Positions 43,855-52,879 of a DNA stretch of 64,000 nt are shown here, piece after piece. The DNA comes from JBGPQJ01 sp963829485 (GTDB lineage Bacteria; Chloroflexota; Anaerolineae; Anaerolineales; Villigracilaceae), in the NCBI GenBank assembly GCA_963829485.1, contig CAWHIK010000009.1, positions 186,001-250,000 on the forward strand, given 5' to 3'. The translations under genes and the position numbers were made by a program. Each line of letters opens with the position of its first letter. Position 1 is the first letter of the stretch. A model generated the notes under the pieces. The model saw nothing but the letters and a program-made list of their open reading frames with translations, had not been told where the DNA came from and did no database searches.

Positions 43855-45211
43855 TTACTTCGCGAATTCCGAGATTACGCGGGTCATGTGCTTTGCATGC
43901 TGGAGATAAAGGTCGATACGGATATTTTCGTTCGGCGCATGCGCCCGTGTATCGGGGTATCCCAATCCGGCCGTCGCGACCGGCAGGTGCAGGTCGTGGA
44001 TAAATGGATAACTCGGTCCGGACCCGCCTACCATGGGGACAATTTCCATGGGAACACCATAGATCTCCCTGGATGTCTCAACCACCAGTTTGACGAATGG
44101 ATCATCGGGATCGGTCCTTGCGGGCGGTTCTCCACCCAGGTAATCGATCTGCACATCGGAAAATCCTTCCGCGTCCAAATGCGCTCTCAAAAGGTCTAAA
44201 ATCTCATCAGGCCACTGATCCGGAACAAGGCGGAAATCCACCTTCGCAGAAGCCCGTGCCGGCTGGACAGTCTTGGAGCCTTTACCCTGGTACCCGCTGG
44301 TTAATCCACAGATCGTGCAGGTGGGTTCAAAGACTTCGGCGATTCGCAAGTCGACGCCGTCCTTCAGACCTTTGATAAAGTTCCTGACCCCAAATCGGGT
44401 TTTGTATTCATCCGAGACTTCGGGGAGTGCGTCGAACAGGGCAATATCGCGATCAGAAGGTTTCTTAACTTTATCATAAAAACCGGGGATTCGAATCCGC
44501 TCATCCGTTCCCTTTAAGCTGCGAAGTGCCCACACAAGCCGCCAGGCTGCATTGGGGAGGATAGATCCCCCCAATCCAGAGTGGATGTCCGTAGATGCGG
44601 TTTCCACCCACAACTCCACGTAACAAATTCCCCTCAAACCTAAATACTGCATGGGAATGCCCCGATGGTCGATTCCGCCAAACTCCCAGATGCAAGCGTC
44701 GGCAGCCAGCTTTTCCTTGTTAGCCAGGACATAATCGTGGAGATGAACGCTGGATGTTTCCTCTTCGCCTTCGATGACGAATTTAACATTGCAGGGAAGC
44801 TCACCCTGGGCGAGCAAGGCGTCGATGGCGAACAATCGGCTGGTAATGTGGCCTTTATCGTCACTCACGCCTCGGGCAAAAAGCTTTCCCTCCCGGAGGC
44901 TGGGTTCGAAAGGAGGAGTATCCCATAGCTCCAGGGGCTCGGGGGGTTGGACATCGTAATGGTTATAGAAAAGGAGCGTCTTATTTGATTTTCCTTTTCT
45001 TTCACCAAAAACAACCGGCGCTCCTCCGGTGGCTTGTATCTCCGATGAAAATCCACGGGCAGTTAACATCTCCAGCTACGAGTTCGGCACATTCCTTCAT
45101 CCCAAGATTCTGAGCGCCGACCGAAGGCTGAGCGGCAAGCCTGGACAGTTCGTTGATACTTTTCTCAAGATTTTTTTCAAGGAAATCATCTATTAGTTTA
45201 TAGTCCGTCAT
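43855..45211 (-). CDS. M20-family dipeptidase / metallopeptidase, frameshifted
   Basis: Zinc peptidase of the M20A type, about 451 residues once repaired. The N-terminus MTDYKLIDDFLEKNLEKSIN... lies in one frame (from 45211) and the rest, from MLTARGFSSEIQATGG, in another. Removing one G of the GG pair at 45072-45073 gives ...CAELVAEMLTARGF. Zinc and catalytic residues are in FYNHYDVQPPEPLELW, ARGVSDDKGH and the Glu pair of IEGEEETSS. Such enzymes cleave dipeptides and similar small substrates in the cytoplasm. AGGAGGAAA precedes the ATG at 45211. Confidence 0.88.
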
Positions 45212-45226
45212 GAGAATTTCCTCCTC

Positions 45227-45772
45227 TTACTTAAGCAATTGCCCGAGCCAACCTATTGAAAGCGAGCCTGCATACGCGAAGGCGAACATCTTGATCAACT
45301 GCCCCAGCCAGCAAGCAATAAAGAACTGTCCTAGAGGAATTTTTAGGATGCCGGCAGCCACTCCGGCAATGTCAAAAAAAGGATTGGGCAGGGCTGAAAA
45401 AACAAAGATCGCGTACACTCCATATTTCCTGACCCACGGTTCGATTCGGGAAAACATTTCTGTGTTTTCAACAATTCCCTGACCGCTATACCCTGCGAGG
45501 TAGCCAACCAATTCGCCGATCGCGGCTCCTGTACCGGCGAAGAGTGCGACAAGCAATGGGCTAAAAATACTCCCCATGGCAAAAACCACAGCAACTCCGG
45601 GAGCAGGGAAGAAGACTGTGGCATTGGCCAACATCGAGATGAAGAAAATTCCCGGATATCCATAAGCTGCCATTTCAGCAGCCTGATCTCGTATGCTGTA
45701 AATCCAGACACTTATAGCAATGACAGCGAGTAAACTTATCCCGCGCAGCAGCGAGGTTCGGGTGATCTTCAT
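45227..45772 (-). CDS. VTT-domain (DedA/SNARE-associated) membrane protein
   Basis: 181 residues with an N-terminal helix (SLLRGISLLAVIAISVWIYS) and about five further membrane segments. The VTT pattern is present as GYPGIFFISMLANATVFFP, AGTGAAIGELVGYLAGYSG and FSALPNPFFDIAGVAAGIL, with conserved Pro and Gly residues. Relatives are proton-driven or lipid-scramblase membrane proteins; the function here is unknown. The ATG at 45772 is preferred over TTG 45775. It ends 15 bases before the M20 peptidase start, so they may share a transcript. Confidence 0.85.
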   Translation of the reverse strand: MKITRTSLLRGISLLAVIAISVWIYSIRDQAAEMAAYGYPGIFFISMLANATVFFPAPGVAVVFAMGSIFSPLLVALFAGTGAAIGELVGYLAGYSGQGIVENTEMFSRIEPWVRKYGVYAIFVFSALPNPFFDIAGVAAGILKIPLGQFFIACWLGQLIKMFAFAYAGSLSIGWLGQLLK

Positions 45773-45812
45773 CAAGTAGACATTGGTCGTGATTGGATTG
45801 ATCGATAACGAA

Positions 45813-46328
45813 CTATTTCTCTGAGATCGTGACGCTGTTGATTTTCACTCCAGGATATTCCGGGCGTCCGGGATCTCTTGGGGGTATGGACATGAGCACA
45901 TCCATTCCGCCTATAACCTGGCCGAATATACTGTGCTTTCCGTCAAGCCAGGGAGTGGGGACATGCGTGAGGAAAAATTGAGATCCATTCGTTCCGGGAC
46001 CGGCATTTGCCATGGATAAAATTCCGGGTTTATCGTGCTTCAAAGAAGGAACGAATTCATCCTTGAATGTGTATCCAGGTCCGCCACGGCCTGTGCCCGT
46101 GGGATCTCCTCCCTGGACCATGAAATTCGCGATCACGCGATGAAAGATCACTCCATCGTAAAAACCTTCCCTGGAGAGAAACACAAAATTATTGACCGTC
46201 ACCGGCGTTTTATCAGCGAATAGCTCAAGAACAATATCCCCTTTGTCTGTATTAAGCGTTGCCTGGTATTTCTTCTTGACGTCGATCGTCATGGCGGGCG
46301 GATTCTTCCATTGTTTATCGTTTCCCAT
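45813..46328 (-). CDS. ppi: Cyclophilin-type peptidyl-prolyl isomerase
   Basis: Speeds cis-trans change at proline bonds during protein folding. 171 residues, with the catalytic Arg and Phe in FHRVIANFMVQGGDPTGTG, then GTNGSQFFLTHVPTPWLDG and HSIFGQVIGGMDVL. No signal peptide, so it is cytoplasmic. It follows udk by 24 bases on the minus strand. Confidence 0.95.
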   Translation of the reverse strand: MGNDKQWKNPPAMTIDVKKKYQATLNTDKGDIVLELFADKTPVTVNNFVFLSREGFYDGVIFHRVIANFMVQGGDPTGTGRGGPGYTFKDEFVPSLKHDKPGILSMANAGPGTNGSQFFLTHVPTPWLDGKHSIFGQVIGGMDVLMSIPPRDPGRPEYPGVKINSVTISEK

Positions 46329-46352
46329 TTTTATCCTTTCACGTGAATAAGA

Positions 46353-46979
46353 TTATCGAAGGAGCGCTTCGAGGCGTGCCACGACCAGGTCCAGAGCGGC
46401 AGCATTAAATCCACCCTCGGGGATGATCACGTCGGCATACCTTTTTGAAGGCTCCACGAATTCCAAATGCATCGGTCGTACGGTTGTCAGATACTGGTTG
46501 ATGACCGACTCGGTTGACCTGCCGCGTTCCGAAATGTCTCTCTGCAGGCGTCGAATAAATCGAATATCCGAGTCGGTGTCAACAAAGATCTTCAGGTCAA
46601 ATATCTTGCGCAGGTCGGGCACAGCGAAGATCAAAATCCCCTCAACAATGATGATACGCTGCGGCTTGATTTCTATCGTTTCGCTCGTCCGGCTGTCCGT
46701 GGAAAAATCGTACACGGGGAGGGCGACGGTCTTGAATTCGCGGAGATCCTGGATGTGCTGGACCATCAATTCATTTTCCAGCGAGTCGGGATGGTCGAAG
46801 TTGATTTGAGCCCGCTGGTTCGGAGGTAAGTGTCCCAACTCCTTGTAGTAGGCATCATGCGGCAGGTAGGCAATATTTTCAGCGCCGACACGCTGGATGA
46901 CGACATTGGCTACCGTCGTTTTCCCGGAGCCGGAACCACCAGCGATGCCGATTACAAGGGGAGTTGGCCGGGAGGTCAT
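46353..46979 (-). CDS. udk: Uridine kinase
   Basis: Phosphorylates uridine and cytidine in pyrimidine salvage. 208 residues with Walker A GIAGGSGSGKTTVANVV, HDAYYKELGHLPPNQRAQIN, the base-binding NFDHPDSLENELM and IIIVEGILIFAVPDLR. The C-terminus has GRSTESVINQYLTTVRPMHL. A TATAAT lies 6 bases before the ATG and there is no ribosome-binding site, suggesting a leaderless start. Confidence 0.95.
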   Translation of the reverse strand: MTSRPTPLVIGIAGGSGSGKTTVANVVIQRVGAENIAYLPHDAYYKELGHLPPNQRAQINFDHPDSLENELMVQHIQDLREFKTVALPVYDFSTDSRTSETIEIKPQRIIIVEGILIFAVPDLRKIFDLKIFVDTDSDIRFIRRLQRDISERGRSTESVINQYLTTVRPMHLEFVEPSKRYADVIIPEGGFNAAALDLVVARLEALLR

Positions 46980-46985
46980 AAGCGA

Positions 46986-46991
46986 ATTATA
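46986..46991 (-). promoter_or_regulatory. -10 box for udk (possible leaderless start)
   Basis: Perfect TATAAT on the minus strand, separated from the udk ATG by 6 bases (TCGCTT). Confidence 0.55.
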
Positions 46992-47055
46992 ACCTTATAT
47001 TGAATCAGACTGTCGCTGCCTGTCTGTGGGAAAAGTGCTAGAAATCCTAAGAATT

Positions 47056-47087
47056 AAAAAAACCCGGCAATGGGAAATCGCCGGGTT
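47056..47087 (-). terminator. Rho-independent terminator after degV
   Basis: Minus-strand stem AACCCGGC / GCCGGGTT with a 10-base loop region and a run of T, just downstream of the degV stop. Confidence 0.87.
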
Positions 47088-47106
47088 CTCGAGTACAGAT
47101 AAGAAT

Positions 47107-47961
47107 TTACATGCTGTGAAGGTACGCGAGTCCCACTGTTCCCGGACCGGTATGGGTGCCGATCGCTGGGCTGACTTCTGATAGCACAGACTCGACCATG
47201 TTGAGTCCCTGCTCAGCATTCTTAATCAGATCCTTGGCTTCCTGTTCAGCATTGGCATGCAAAGTGGCGAGATGGACTGAATTCTTCCCTTTGCATTGGT
47301 CGTGGACCAGTTCGATCAGGTGGTTTACCGCCTTAGCTTTGGTTCTTACCGAGCCAGCTGCCTCGACTTTCCCTTCATGGACCGTCAGGATGGGTTTGAT
47401 GTTTAGCGCAGAGCCAAGGAAACGCCGGGCGCCGCCGATCCTGCCTCCTCGATGGAGGAATTCCAGCGTGTCGACCACGAAATAGACGCCGCTGGTCTTT
47501 TGGGCTTCCTCAGCGAGTTTTTTGCAATCCGAAACCGAGGCACCTTGGGCAGCAGCTTTAGCGGCAGCCAATACTTGAAATCCCATTGCCATGGCCGTGG
47601 TGTAGGAGTCCACAAAAGTAACTTTATCTTTTCCTGATGTTAATTCGTCCCGTCCCTGGGTGGCGGATTGCATTGTCCCGGATAGTTTTGAAGAGAGGAA
47701 AATCCCAAGCACTTCATAATCCTGCTCAAGGAGTCTCGAAAAAGCCTTATGCATATTGGGAATGGATGCTTGCGATGTGGTGGGCATTTCCTTGGCAGTT
47801 TGTAGACGGTTGTAGAATTGAGACGGCAGGATGTCAAGGCCATCTTCAAGTGTCTCATTTCCCCAAATAACGACGAGTGGAACCACTGTGATGTTCAGGT
47901 TTTTTACCAGGTCGTTCGGAATATAGGCAGAACTATCGGTTACTATGGCTACTTTTCCCAT
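47107..47961 (-). CDS. DegV-family fatty-acid-binding protein
   Basis: 284 residues, DegV (FakB-like) family, which binds a fatty acid and presents it to a FakA kinase. It opens KVAIVTDSSAYIPNDLVKNL and has the ligand-contacting TTSQASIPNM, ILGIFLSSKLSGTMQSA and VDTLEFLHRGGRIGGARRF. The end IGTHTGPGTVGLAYL is characteristic. No fakA is in the window. GAGGAGG precedes the ATG. Confidence 0.93.
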   Translation of the reverse strand: MGKVAIVTDSSAYIPNDLVKNLNITVVPLVVIWGNETLEDGLDILPSQFYNRLQTAKEMPTTSQASIPNMHKAFSRLLEQDYEVLGIFLSSKLSGTMQSATQGRDELTSGKDKVTFVDSYTTAMAMGFQVLAAAKAAAQGASVSDCKKLAEEAQKTSGVYFVVDTLEFLHRGGRIGGARRFLGSALNIKPILTVHEGKVEAAGSVRTKAKAVNHLIELVHDQCKGKNSVHLATLHANAEQEAKDLIKNAEQGLNMVESVLSEVSPAIGTHTGPGTVGLAYLHSM

Positions 47962-48059
47962 AAATCCTCCTCAAATTGGATAAAAATTGGGTATATTGCA
48001 TAATTATAAAACCCTAATCCTCCTATAAGGTTACGAAAGGGAGCCCAGTCTTAACATGT

Positions 48060-48065
48060 TATAAT
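48060..48065 (+). promoter_or_regulatory. Candidate -10 box of the mreB operon
   Basis: TATAAT 42 bases upstream of the mreB start, without a clear -35 box. A GGAG at 48097-48100 lies before the TTG start, so mreB has a leader, unlike several neighbouring genes. Confidence 0.45.
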
Positions 48066-48107
48066 ACTCGGCTGGAATTAGAAAAACACATCAAACTGGA
48101 GCAACGA

Positions 48108-49181
48108 TTGGCGTTTAACCCCTTCAATTGGCTTTTAGGTCTCTTCTCACTCGACATCGGCATTGATCTCGGGACAGCCAACACTTTAGTTTACGTCAAA
48201 GGGAAGGGTATTGTCATCAATGAACCCTCCTGGGTGACCGTGGACAAGCGGACCCGCGAGCCTCAAGCCGTCGGTCTGCGAGCCAAGGAGATGATGGGGC
48301 GCACCTCCGGAAGCCTTATTACGGTACGACCGGTTCGCGATGGTGTTATCTCCGAATTTGACATAACTCAAGCCATGTTGACCTATTTTATCGGTCAGGT
48401 GCATGAACAGAGCATCGTCCCGCTGCCCAGACCCCGGGTCGTGATTGGGATTCCAGCGGGTGTCACGGAGGTCGAAAAACGCGCCGTTTATGACGCGACC
48501 ATTTCCGCGGGCGCTCGGGAAGCGTATTTGATCGAGGAACCTGTGGCGGCAGCCCTGGGTGCGGGTCTACCGGTGGCTGAGGTCAAAGGATCCATGGTCG
48601 TGGATATCGGCGGAGGAACGACTGAAGTTGCAGTCCTCTCGATGGGCGGTGTCGTAGTTTCCCGTTCATTGCGTGTAGCAGGCGATGAAATGGACCAGGA
48701 TGTTGTCCAGTACATTAGGAATAAGTATAACCTTCTGGTGGGCGAAGGCGTTGCAGAGCAAATCAAAATGACCATTGGATCTGCCTATCCTCTTCCTGTT
48801 GAAAAGACCATGGAGGTCAGAGGCCGCAACCTGGTTACTGGATTGCCCGAGTTTATTGAATTATCTTCGATTGAGATTCGTGAAGCACTATCGGGCTCGG
48901 TTCAGGTGATTGTAGACACCATCCGAGATGCGCTCGACGAAGCTCCACCTGAGATCGTCTCCGACCTGATGGATAACGGAATTTGCATCGCCGGCGGCGG
49001 GGCGCTAATCCAGGGACTCACGGATCGCCTTTCGGAAGATCTCAACCTAAGGGTCTGGCAAGCCGAGGACCCGCTCACATGCGTGTGCCGCGGGGCAGGT
49101 TTGATCCTGGAGGATTTCGATCAAATGGAAAAATACCTTGTCAGCCTGGAACGTGGCAGTACGCGCCATGCTGTTTCATGA
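48108..49181 (+). CDS. mreB: Rod-shape-determining actin-like protein MreB
   Basis: Actin-like filament protein that directs lateral cell-wall growth. 357 residues. Nucleotide-binding motifs are IGIDLGTANTLVYVKGKGIV (phosphate 1), VVDIGGGTTEVAVLSMGGVV (phosphate 2) and GICIAGGGALIQGLTDRL (adenosine). The N-terminus FNPFNWLLGLFSLDIG is amphipathic and hydrophobic, fitting membrane binding. Start is TTG at 48108. First gene of the shape/division cluster. Confidence 0.97.
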   Translation: MAFNPFNWLLGLFSLDIGIDLGTANTLVYVKGKGIVINEPSWVTVDKRTREPQAVGLRAKEMMGRTSGSLITVRPVRDGVISEFDITQAMLTYFIGQVHEQSIVPLPRPRVVIGIPAGVTEVEKRAVYDATISAGAREAYLIEEPVAAALGAGLPVAEVKGSMVVDIGGGTTEVAVLSMGGVVVSRSLRVAGDEMDQDVVQYIRNKYNLLVGEGVAEQIKMTIGSAYPLPVEKTMEVRGRNLVTGLPEFIELSSIEIREALSGSVQVIVDTIRDALDEAPPEIVSDLMDNGICIAGGGALIQGLTDRLSEDLNLRVWQAEDPLTCVCRGAGLILEDFDQMEKYLVSLERGSTRHAVS

Positions 49182-49252
49182 TAATCTGATTCTACCGATC
49201 GTTTATTGATACTTTCTGAACCCTGACATGAAGACTTCTTTGGTCACGCTCT

Positions 49253-50074
49253 GTGCAGACGGCCATCCTTTTTCTGGTGGTGGCTGGGATCCTTGCCCTC
49301 GCATTGAGCGGTTACCTTTCCCCGGTATCGAATAGCTTAGGCGGTAGCCTGATCAATGTTCAGACGTGGGTGTCCACACGATTTCTTGCCATTTCGGACT
49401 TCTTGACCGTGCCAAGGGATGTGGCTGCTCTCAGGCAGCAAAATGCTGAATACCAGGCGGAGATCGCCAGGCTTCAGGCGCAGGTCATCGAATTGCAGAA
49501 CAAGGTGGCTCAGACAGATACGCTGGCGGCCTTGGTGGATTTCTCTAGGTCGAATCCCACTAACACTTATAAAGCTGCAGCGGTTATTGGTCGTGATCCG
49601 AGTCCGTTCCTTCGGTATGTAATCATCAACCGAGGTTCGAACGATGGGATCCGCCGGGGGATGCCTGTGGTCACAAATCAAGGTTTGGTCGGTCGGGTGG
49701 ACGCTGTGATCGGCGGAGCTTCCCGAGTTCAACTTATTACCGATCCCTCCTCTCTGGTGAGTGTGATCCTGCAGAATTCAAGCGCCGATGCGATCATGAA
49801 AGGGTCGGTCAGCGGTGAATTATCGCTTGAGATGCTTTCACAGGATGCAAAAATCCAGACAGGTGACGTGGTGCTGACTTCCGGACTGGGTGGGGAATAT
49901 CCTCCTGACCTTCTGGTGGGACAGGTGAGTAATGTGCGCAAGCGCGAAAGTGACTTGTTCCAGGAAGCCACCGTTCAACCGGTCGTGGATTTCTCCCGGC
50001 TGGAAATTGTGCTGGTCATCATCAACTTCCGCCCGATTGACATTAGTCCGCTCGTTCCCGATCAGGCGCCGTGA
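49253..50074 (+). CDS. mreC: Rod-shape-determining protein MreC
   Basis: Bitopic protein that links MreB and PBP2 outside the membrane. 273 residues from GTG 49253: membrane helix ILFLVVAGILALALSGYLS, a coiled coil (about 60-90: LRQQNAEYQAEIARLQAQVI) and the beta-rich domain (VITNQ-like VVTNQGLVGRV, ITDPSSLVSVILQNS). The true start may be ATG 49228: dropping one A at 49231-49232 gives MRLLWSRSVQTAILF, a typical N-terminus, whereas the present GTG lacks the basic cytoplasmic tail. Overlaps mreD by 4 bases. Confidence 0.93.
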   Translation: MQTAILFLVVAGILALALSGYLSPVSNSLGGSLINVQTWVSTRFLAISDFLTVPRDVAALRQQNAEYQAEIARLQAQVIELQNKVAQTDTLAALVDFSRSNPTNTYKAAAVIGRDPSPFLRYVIINRGSNDGIRRGMPVVTNQGLVGRVDAVIGGASRVQLITDPSSLVSVILQNSSADAIMKGSVSGELSLEMLSQDAKIQTGDVVLTSGLGGEYPPDLLVGQVSNVRKRESDLFQEATVQPVVDFSRLEIVLVIINFRPIDISPLVPDQAP

Positions 50075-50574
50075 TAAAGAATCTGCTAGCTTTTCCAATC
50101 CTGGCTTTGGTTGTGATAATTCAAACGGCCATGGTTTCGCGGATGCAATTGCTGACAGGGACAGCGGATCTCATGCTGGTCGTACTTGCTGCCTGGGCGC
50201 TGCAGGAACAAGTTGAAACTGCCTGGCATTGGGCGGTGCTTGGTGGAATAATGGTTGCGGTTATTTCAGGTGTGCCTTTCGTGGCAACTATCTTGGGATA
50301 CCTGTCTGTCGTCGGGTTGGCAAGATTGGTTTTAAAACGCGTTTGGGAATTGCCAATCATCGCCATGTTTTTCGTAACTTTTACCGGTACACTATTGTTT
50401 CAGACAATGACCTATCTGGCTTTGGTTATATCCGGGGATACTGTTCCCGTGGGTGAGGCGTTTAGTCTCATCGTATTGCCGAGCGTATTACTCAACTTAT
50501 TGATTGCAATTCCAGTCAGTGTCATCATGAAGGACCTGGCGCTTTGGATGTACCCTTTGGAAGGATTTAAATGA
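50071..50574 (+). CDS. mreD: Rod-shape-determining membrane protein MreD
   Basis: 167 residues with about five membrane segments (for example LLAFPILALVVIIQTAMV, LMLVVLAAWALQEQ). MreD is poorly conserved, so identity rests on topology and its place between mreC and PBP2. GTG start overlaps the mreC stop, and its stop overlaps the PBP2 start (ATGA), so translation of all three is probably coupled. Confidence 0.9.
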   Translation: MIKNLLAFPILALVVIIQTAMVSRMQLLTGTADLMLVVLAAWALQEQVETAWHWAVLGGIMVAVISGVPFVATILGYLSVVGLARLVLKRVWELPIIAMFFVTFTGTLLFQTMTYLALVISGDTVPVGEAFSLIVLPSVLLNLLIAIPVSVIMKDLALWMYPLEGFK

Positions 50575-52772
50575 GCTCCAACCCTGCACCTTCAACTCCC
50601 GTTCCGGAGCGTTCATTTCTCGCCGGCTGGCGAGCATGGATCGTATACGGATTTATCCTTGTAGGATTCTTGGTCCTGGTTTTTCGTCTCTTCAGCTTGC
50701 AAGTCGTTGAGGGGAAATCCTGGAGCGATCAGGCTTTTGAAAACAGGATCAGCACTTTGAGCGACTCTGCACCTCGCGGGATTATTTATGATCGTAACGG
50801 TTACATCCTCGCGAAAAATGTTGCTTCTTATAATGTTGTGATCACACCTGCCCTCCTACCGGATGATCTGTCAGATATCCAGGATATTTACCGACAGCTC
50901 TCCGCTTTGATCGATGTCCCTGCCAGCGAAGGCACAATCGAAGATGCGAAAAAAGTATCTGCCTGTATTCCAGGTCCAGGGATCACTCAACTGGTGGAAC
51001 TCGGTGACTCGCTTGCTCCATATAGCCCGGTAAAGATTAAATGCAATATAGCGGAATCCTTGGCGCTAATTATCCGGCAAAAAGCCGTAGATTGGCCGGG
51101 CGTGGACGTTGAGATCGAACCCGTGCGGGATTACCCGACAGGGGATATGACGGCCAATCTCATTGGATTTCTGGGTCCAATTCCCGCAAGCAACGTGGAT
51201 TATTATGAACAGTTGGGGTTGGTTGCCAATCGCGATAAAGTTGGCTACGCAGGAATCGAAGCGTCCATGCAGGATGCACTGGCTGGAACGAATGGCACTC
51301 GAATTGTGGAGCGCGATGTAGCCGGTCAAATTCTTCGAAATATCGAAGCTCCTGTCGCGCCCAAGCCTGGTGACGACGTCTATCTTACGATCGATGCAAG
51401 ACTGCAATCCGCAGCAGAGGCGGCGTTGGTGGGGGAGATCGAGTCCTGGAACCGGTATTATTTTGGCGATACCGGGGAACAGAGGATTTCCAGCGGTGCG
51501 GCAATAGCCATGAATCCCAAGACCGGGGAAATACTTGCCATGGTTCAGTGGCCGAGTTACGAGAACAACCGAATGGCGAGGATAATCCCGGCTTATTACT
51601 ACAACCAGCTAGAACAGGACCCCCGGCATCCGCTGCTTAACTATGCCATATCCGCTGAATATCCACCCGGGTCTGTATATAAAATTTCTACAGCGACCGG
51701 TGCCTTGAATGAAGATGTGGTTACGCTCGATCAGATAATTCTAGCTCCAGGAGAACTTGTATTATGTGAGCGTTTTTCACCCAACGATCCTTGCCGGGAG
51801 CGCCCCTTCAGAGACTGGATTTTTGATGAAAATCCGGGTGGATTTGGCGAAATAGATTTTCTTCACTGTATCGCCTATTCGAGCAATGTTTGTTTTTATA
51901 AACTGGGTGGCGGGTATAAGGATGAGATTCCTCAAGGTCTTGGTCCACAGCGGCATGCGGAGTATGCCCGGGCACTTGGATACGGCACACAAAGCGGGAT
52001 TGAGCTTCTCGGAGAGGCTGATGGCTTGATTCCTACTCCGCAGTGGAAGCGTATCAACCTCAGTGAAAACTGGTCCACTGGTGACACATATATTGCCAGT
52101 GTCGGTCAGGGCTATGTGCTTGCCACACCCCTCCAGGTACTTCAGTCTGCTTCAACCATTGCAAACGATGGCCTCTTGATGAAACCCACCCTGATCAGGC
52201 AGGTAACGGATTTCGAAGGAAATGTCGTAGAGAAGTGGTTCGATCCTGCTGAATTTATTGTTTCAGACCAAAAAACCGGGGAAGATGATTTTCAAATTTC
52301 ACCATTTATCCCAAAAGAGCGCTGGGATATTACTGCGGATCCGATGATCACGGATTATGTATGCGAAGACCTTTATTGCGAAACGAACGGTGATATGAAA
52401 ACAGTTGATCCCTTTGTGGTGCAGCAGGTGCAAACGGGGATGAGACTGGCAGTTCTCGATCCGCGCGGTACCTTGCATCGCGAAGAGACTTTCATGAATT
52501 ACCCGATTCCGGTTGCGGGCAAGACAGGCACGGCAGAGTACTGCGATGATGTTGCCCGATCTCAAAACAGATGCGAGTTTGGCTCTTGGCCTACGCACTC
52601 GTGGACGGTGGCTTATGCGCCGTATGACGATCCTGAAGTCGTGATTATTGCTTTCATGTATAACGGTGGAGAGGGAGGCGTCGTGGCCGCTCCTGTTGTC
52701 CGGCTGATCATGGACGCATACTTCAAGATAAAGGCGATTGATGCCGGCCAGTCCACGGGTGGAGGTGGATAA
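50571..52772 (+). CDS. mrdA: Penicillin-binding protein 2 (peptidoglycan transpeptidase)
   Basis: Class B PBP of 733 residues that crosslinks peptidoglycan in elongation with RodA. One N-terminal membrane helix (WIVYGFILVGFLVLVFRLFS, about 23-42), a dimerisation domain with SDSAPRGIIYDRNGYILAKN and DYPTGDMTANLIGFLG, and the transpeptidase domain with catalytic Ser in PPGSVYKIS, SSN in YSSNVCFYKLGGG, and KTGTAEY. The tail is Gly-rich. It is followed by a 107-base gap before minC. Confidence 0.96.
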   Translation: MSSNPAPSTPVPERSFLAGWRAWIVYGFILVGFLVLVFRLFSLQVVEGKSWSDQAFENRISTLSDSAPRGIIYDRNGYILAKNVASYNVVITPALLPDDLSDIQDIYRQLSALIDVPASEGTIEDAKKVSACIPGPGITQLVELGDSLAPYSPVKIKCNIAESLALIIRQKAVDWPGVDVEIEPVRDYPTGDMTANLIGFLGPIPASNVDYYEQLGLVANRDKVGYAGIEASMQDALAGTNGTRIVERDVAGQILRNIEAPVAPKPGDDVYLTIDARLQSAAEAALVGEIESWNRYYFGDTGEQRISSGAAIAMNPKTGEILAMVQWPSYENNRMARIIPAYYYNQLEQDPRHPLLNYAISAEYPPGSVYKISTATGALNEDVVTLDQIILAPGELVLCERFSPNDPCRERPFRDWIFDENPGGFGEIDFLHCIAYSSNVCFYKLGGGYKDEIPQGLGPQRHAEYARALGYGTQSGIELLGEADGLIPTPQWKRINLSENWSTGDTYIASVGQGYVLATPLQVLQSASTIANDGLLMKPTLIRQVTDFEGNVVEKWFDPAEFIVSDQKTGEDDFQISPFIPKERWDITADPMITDYVCEDLYCETNGDMKTVDPFVVQQVQTGMRLAVLDPRGTLHREETFMNYPIPVAGKTGTAEYCDDVARSQNRCEFGSWPTHSWTVAYAPYDDPEVVIIAFMYNGGEGGVVAAPVVRLIMDAYFKIKAIDAGQSTGGGG

Positions 52773-52866
52773 CACGTAGTGGTAGGGCTTCCAAGTCATG
52801 CCCCCGTACATATTGGGTTTTCGCATAACCACCGTTGATGATTTACCCTTAGTACCGTCCCTATGC

Positions 52867-52872
52867 TATAAT
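52867..52872 (+). promoter_or_regulatory. -10 box for minC (possible leaderless start)
   Basis: Perfect TATAAT 7 bases before the minC ATG at 52880. A TTTACC (52842-52847) is 19 bases upstream, a weak -35 candidate. No ribosome-binding site is visible. Confidence 0.55.
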
Positions 52873-52879
52873 CTGAGCC

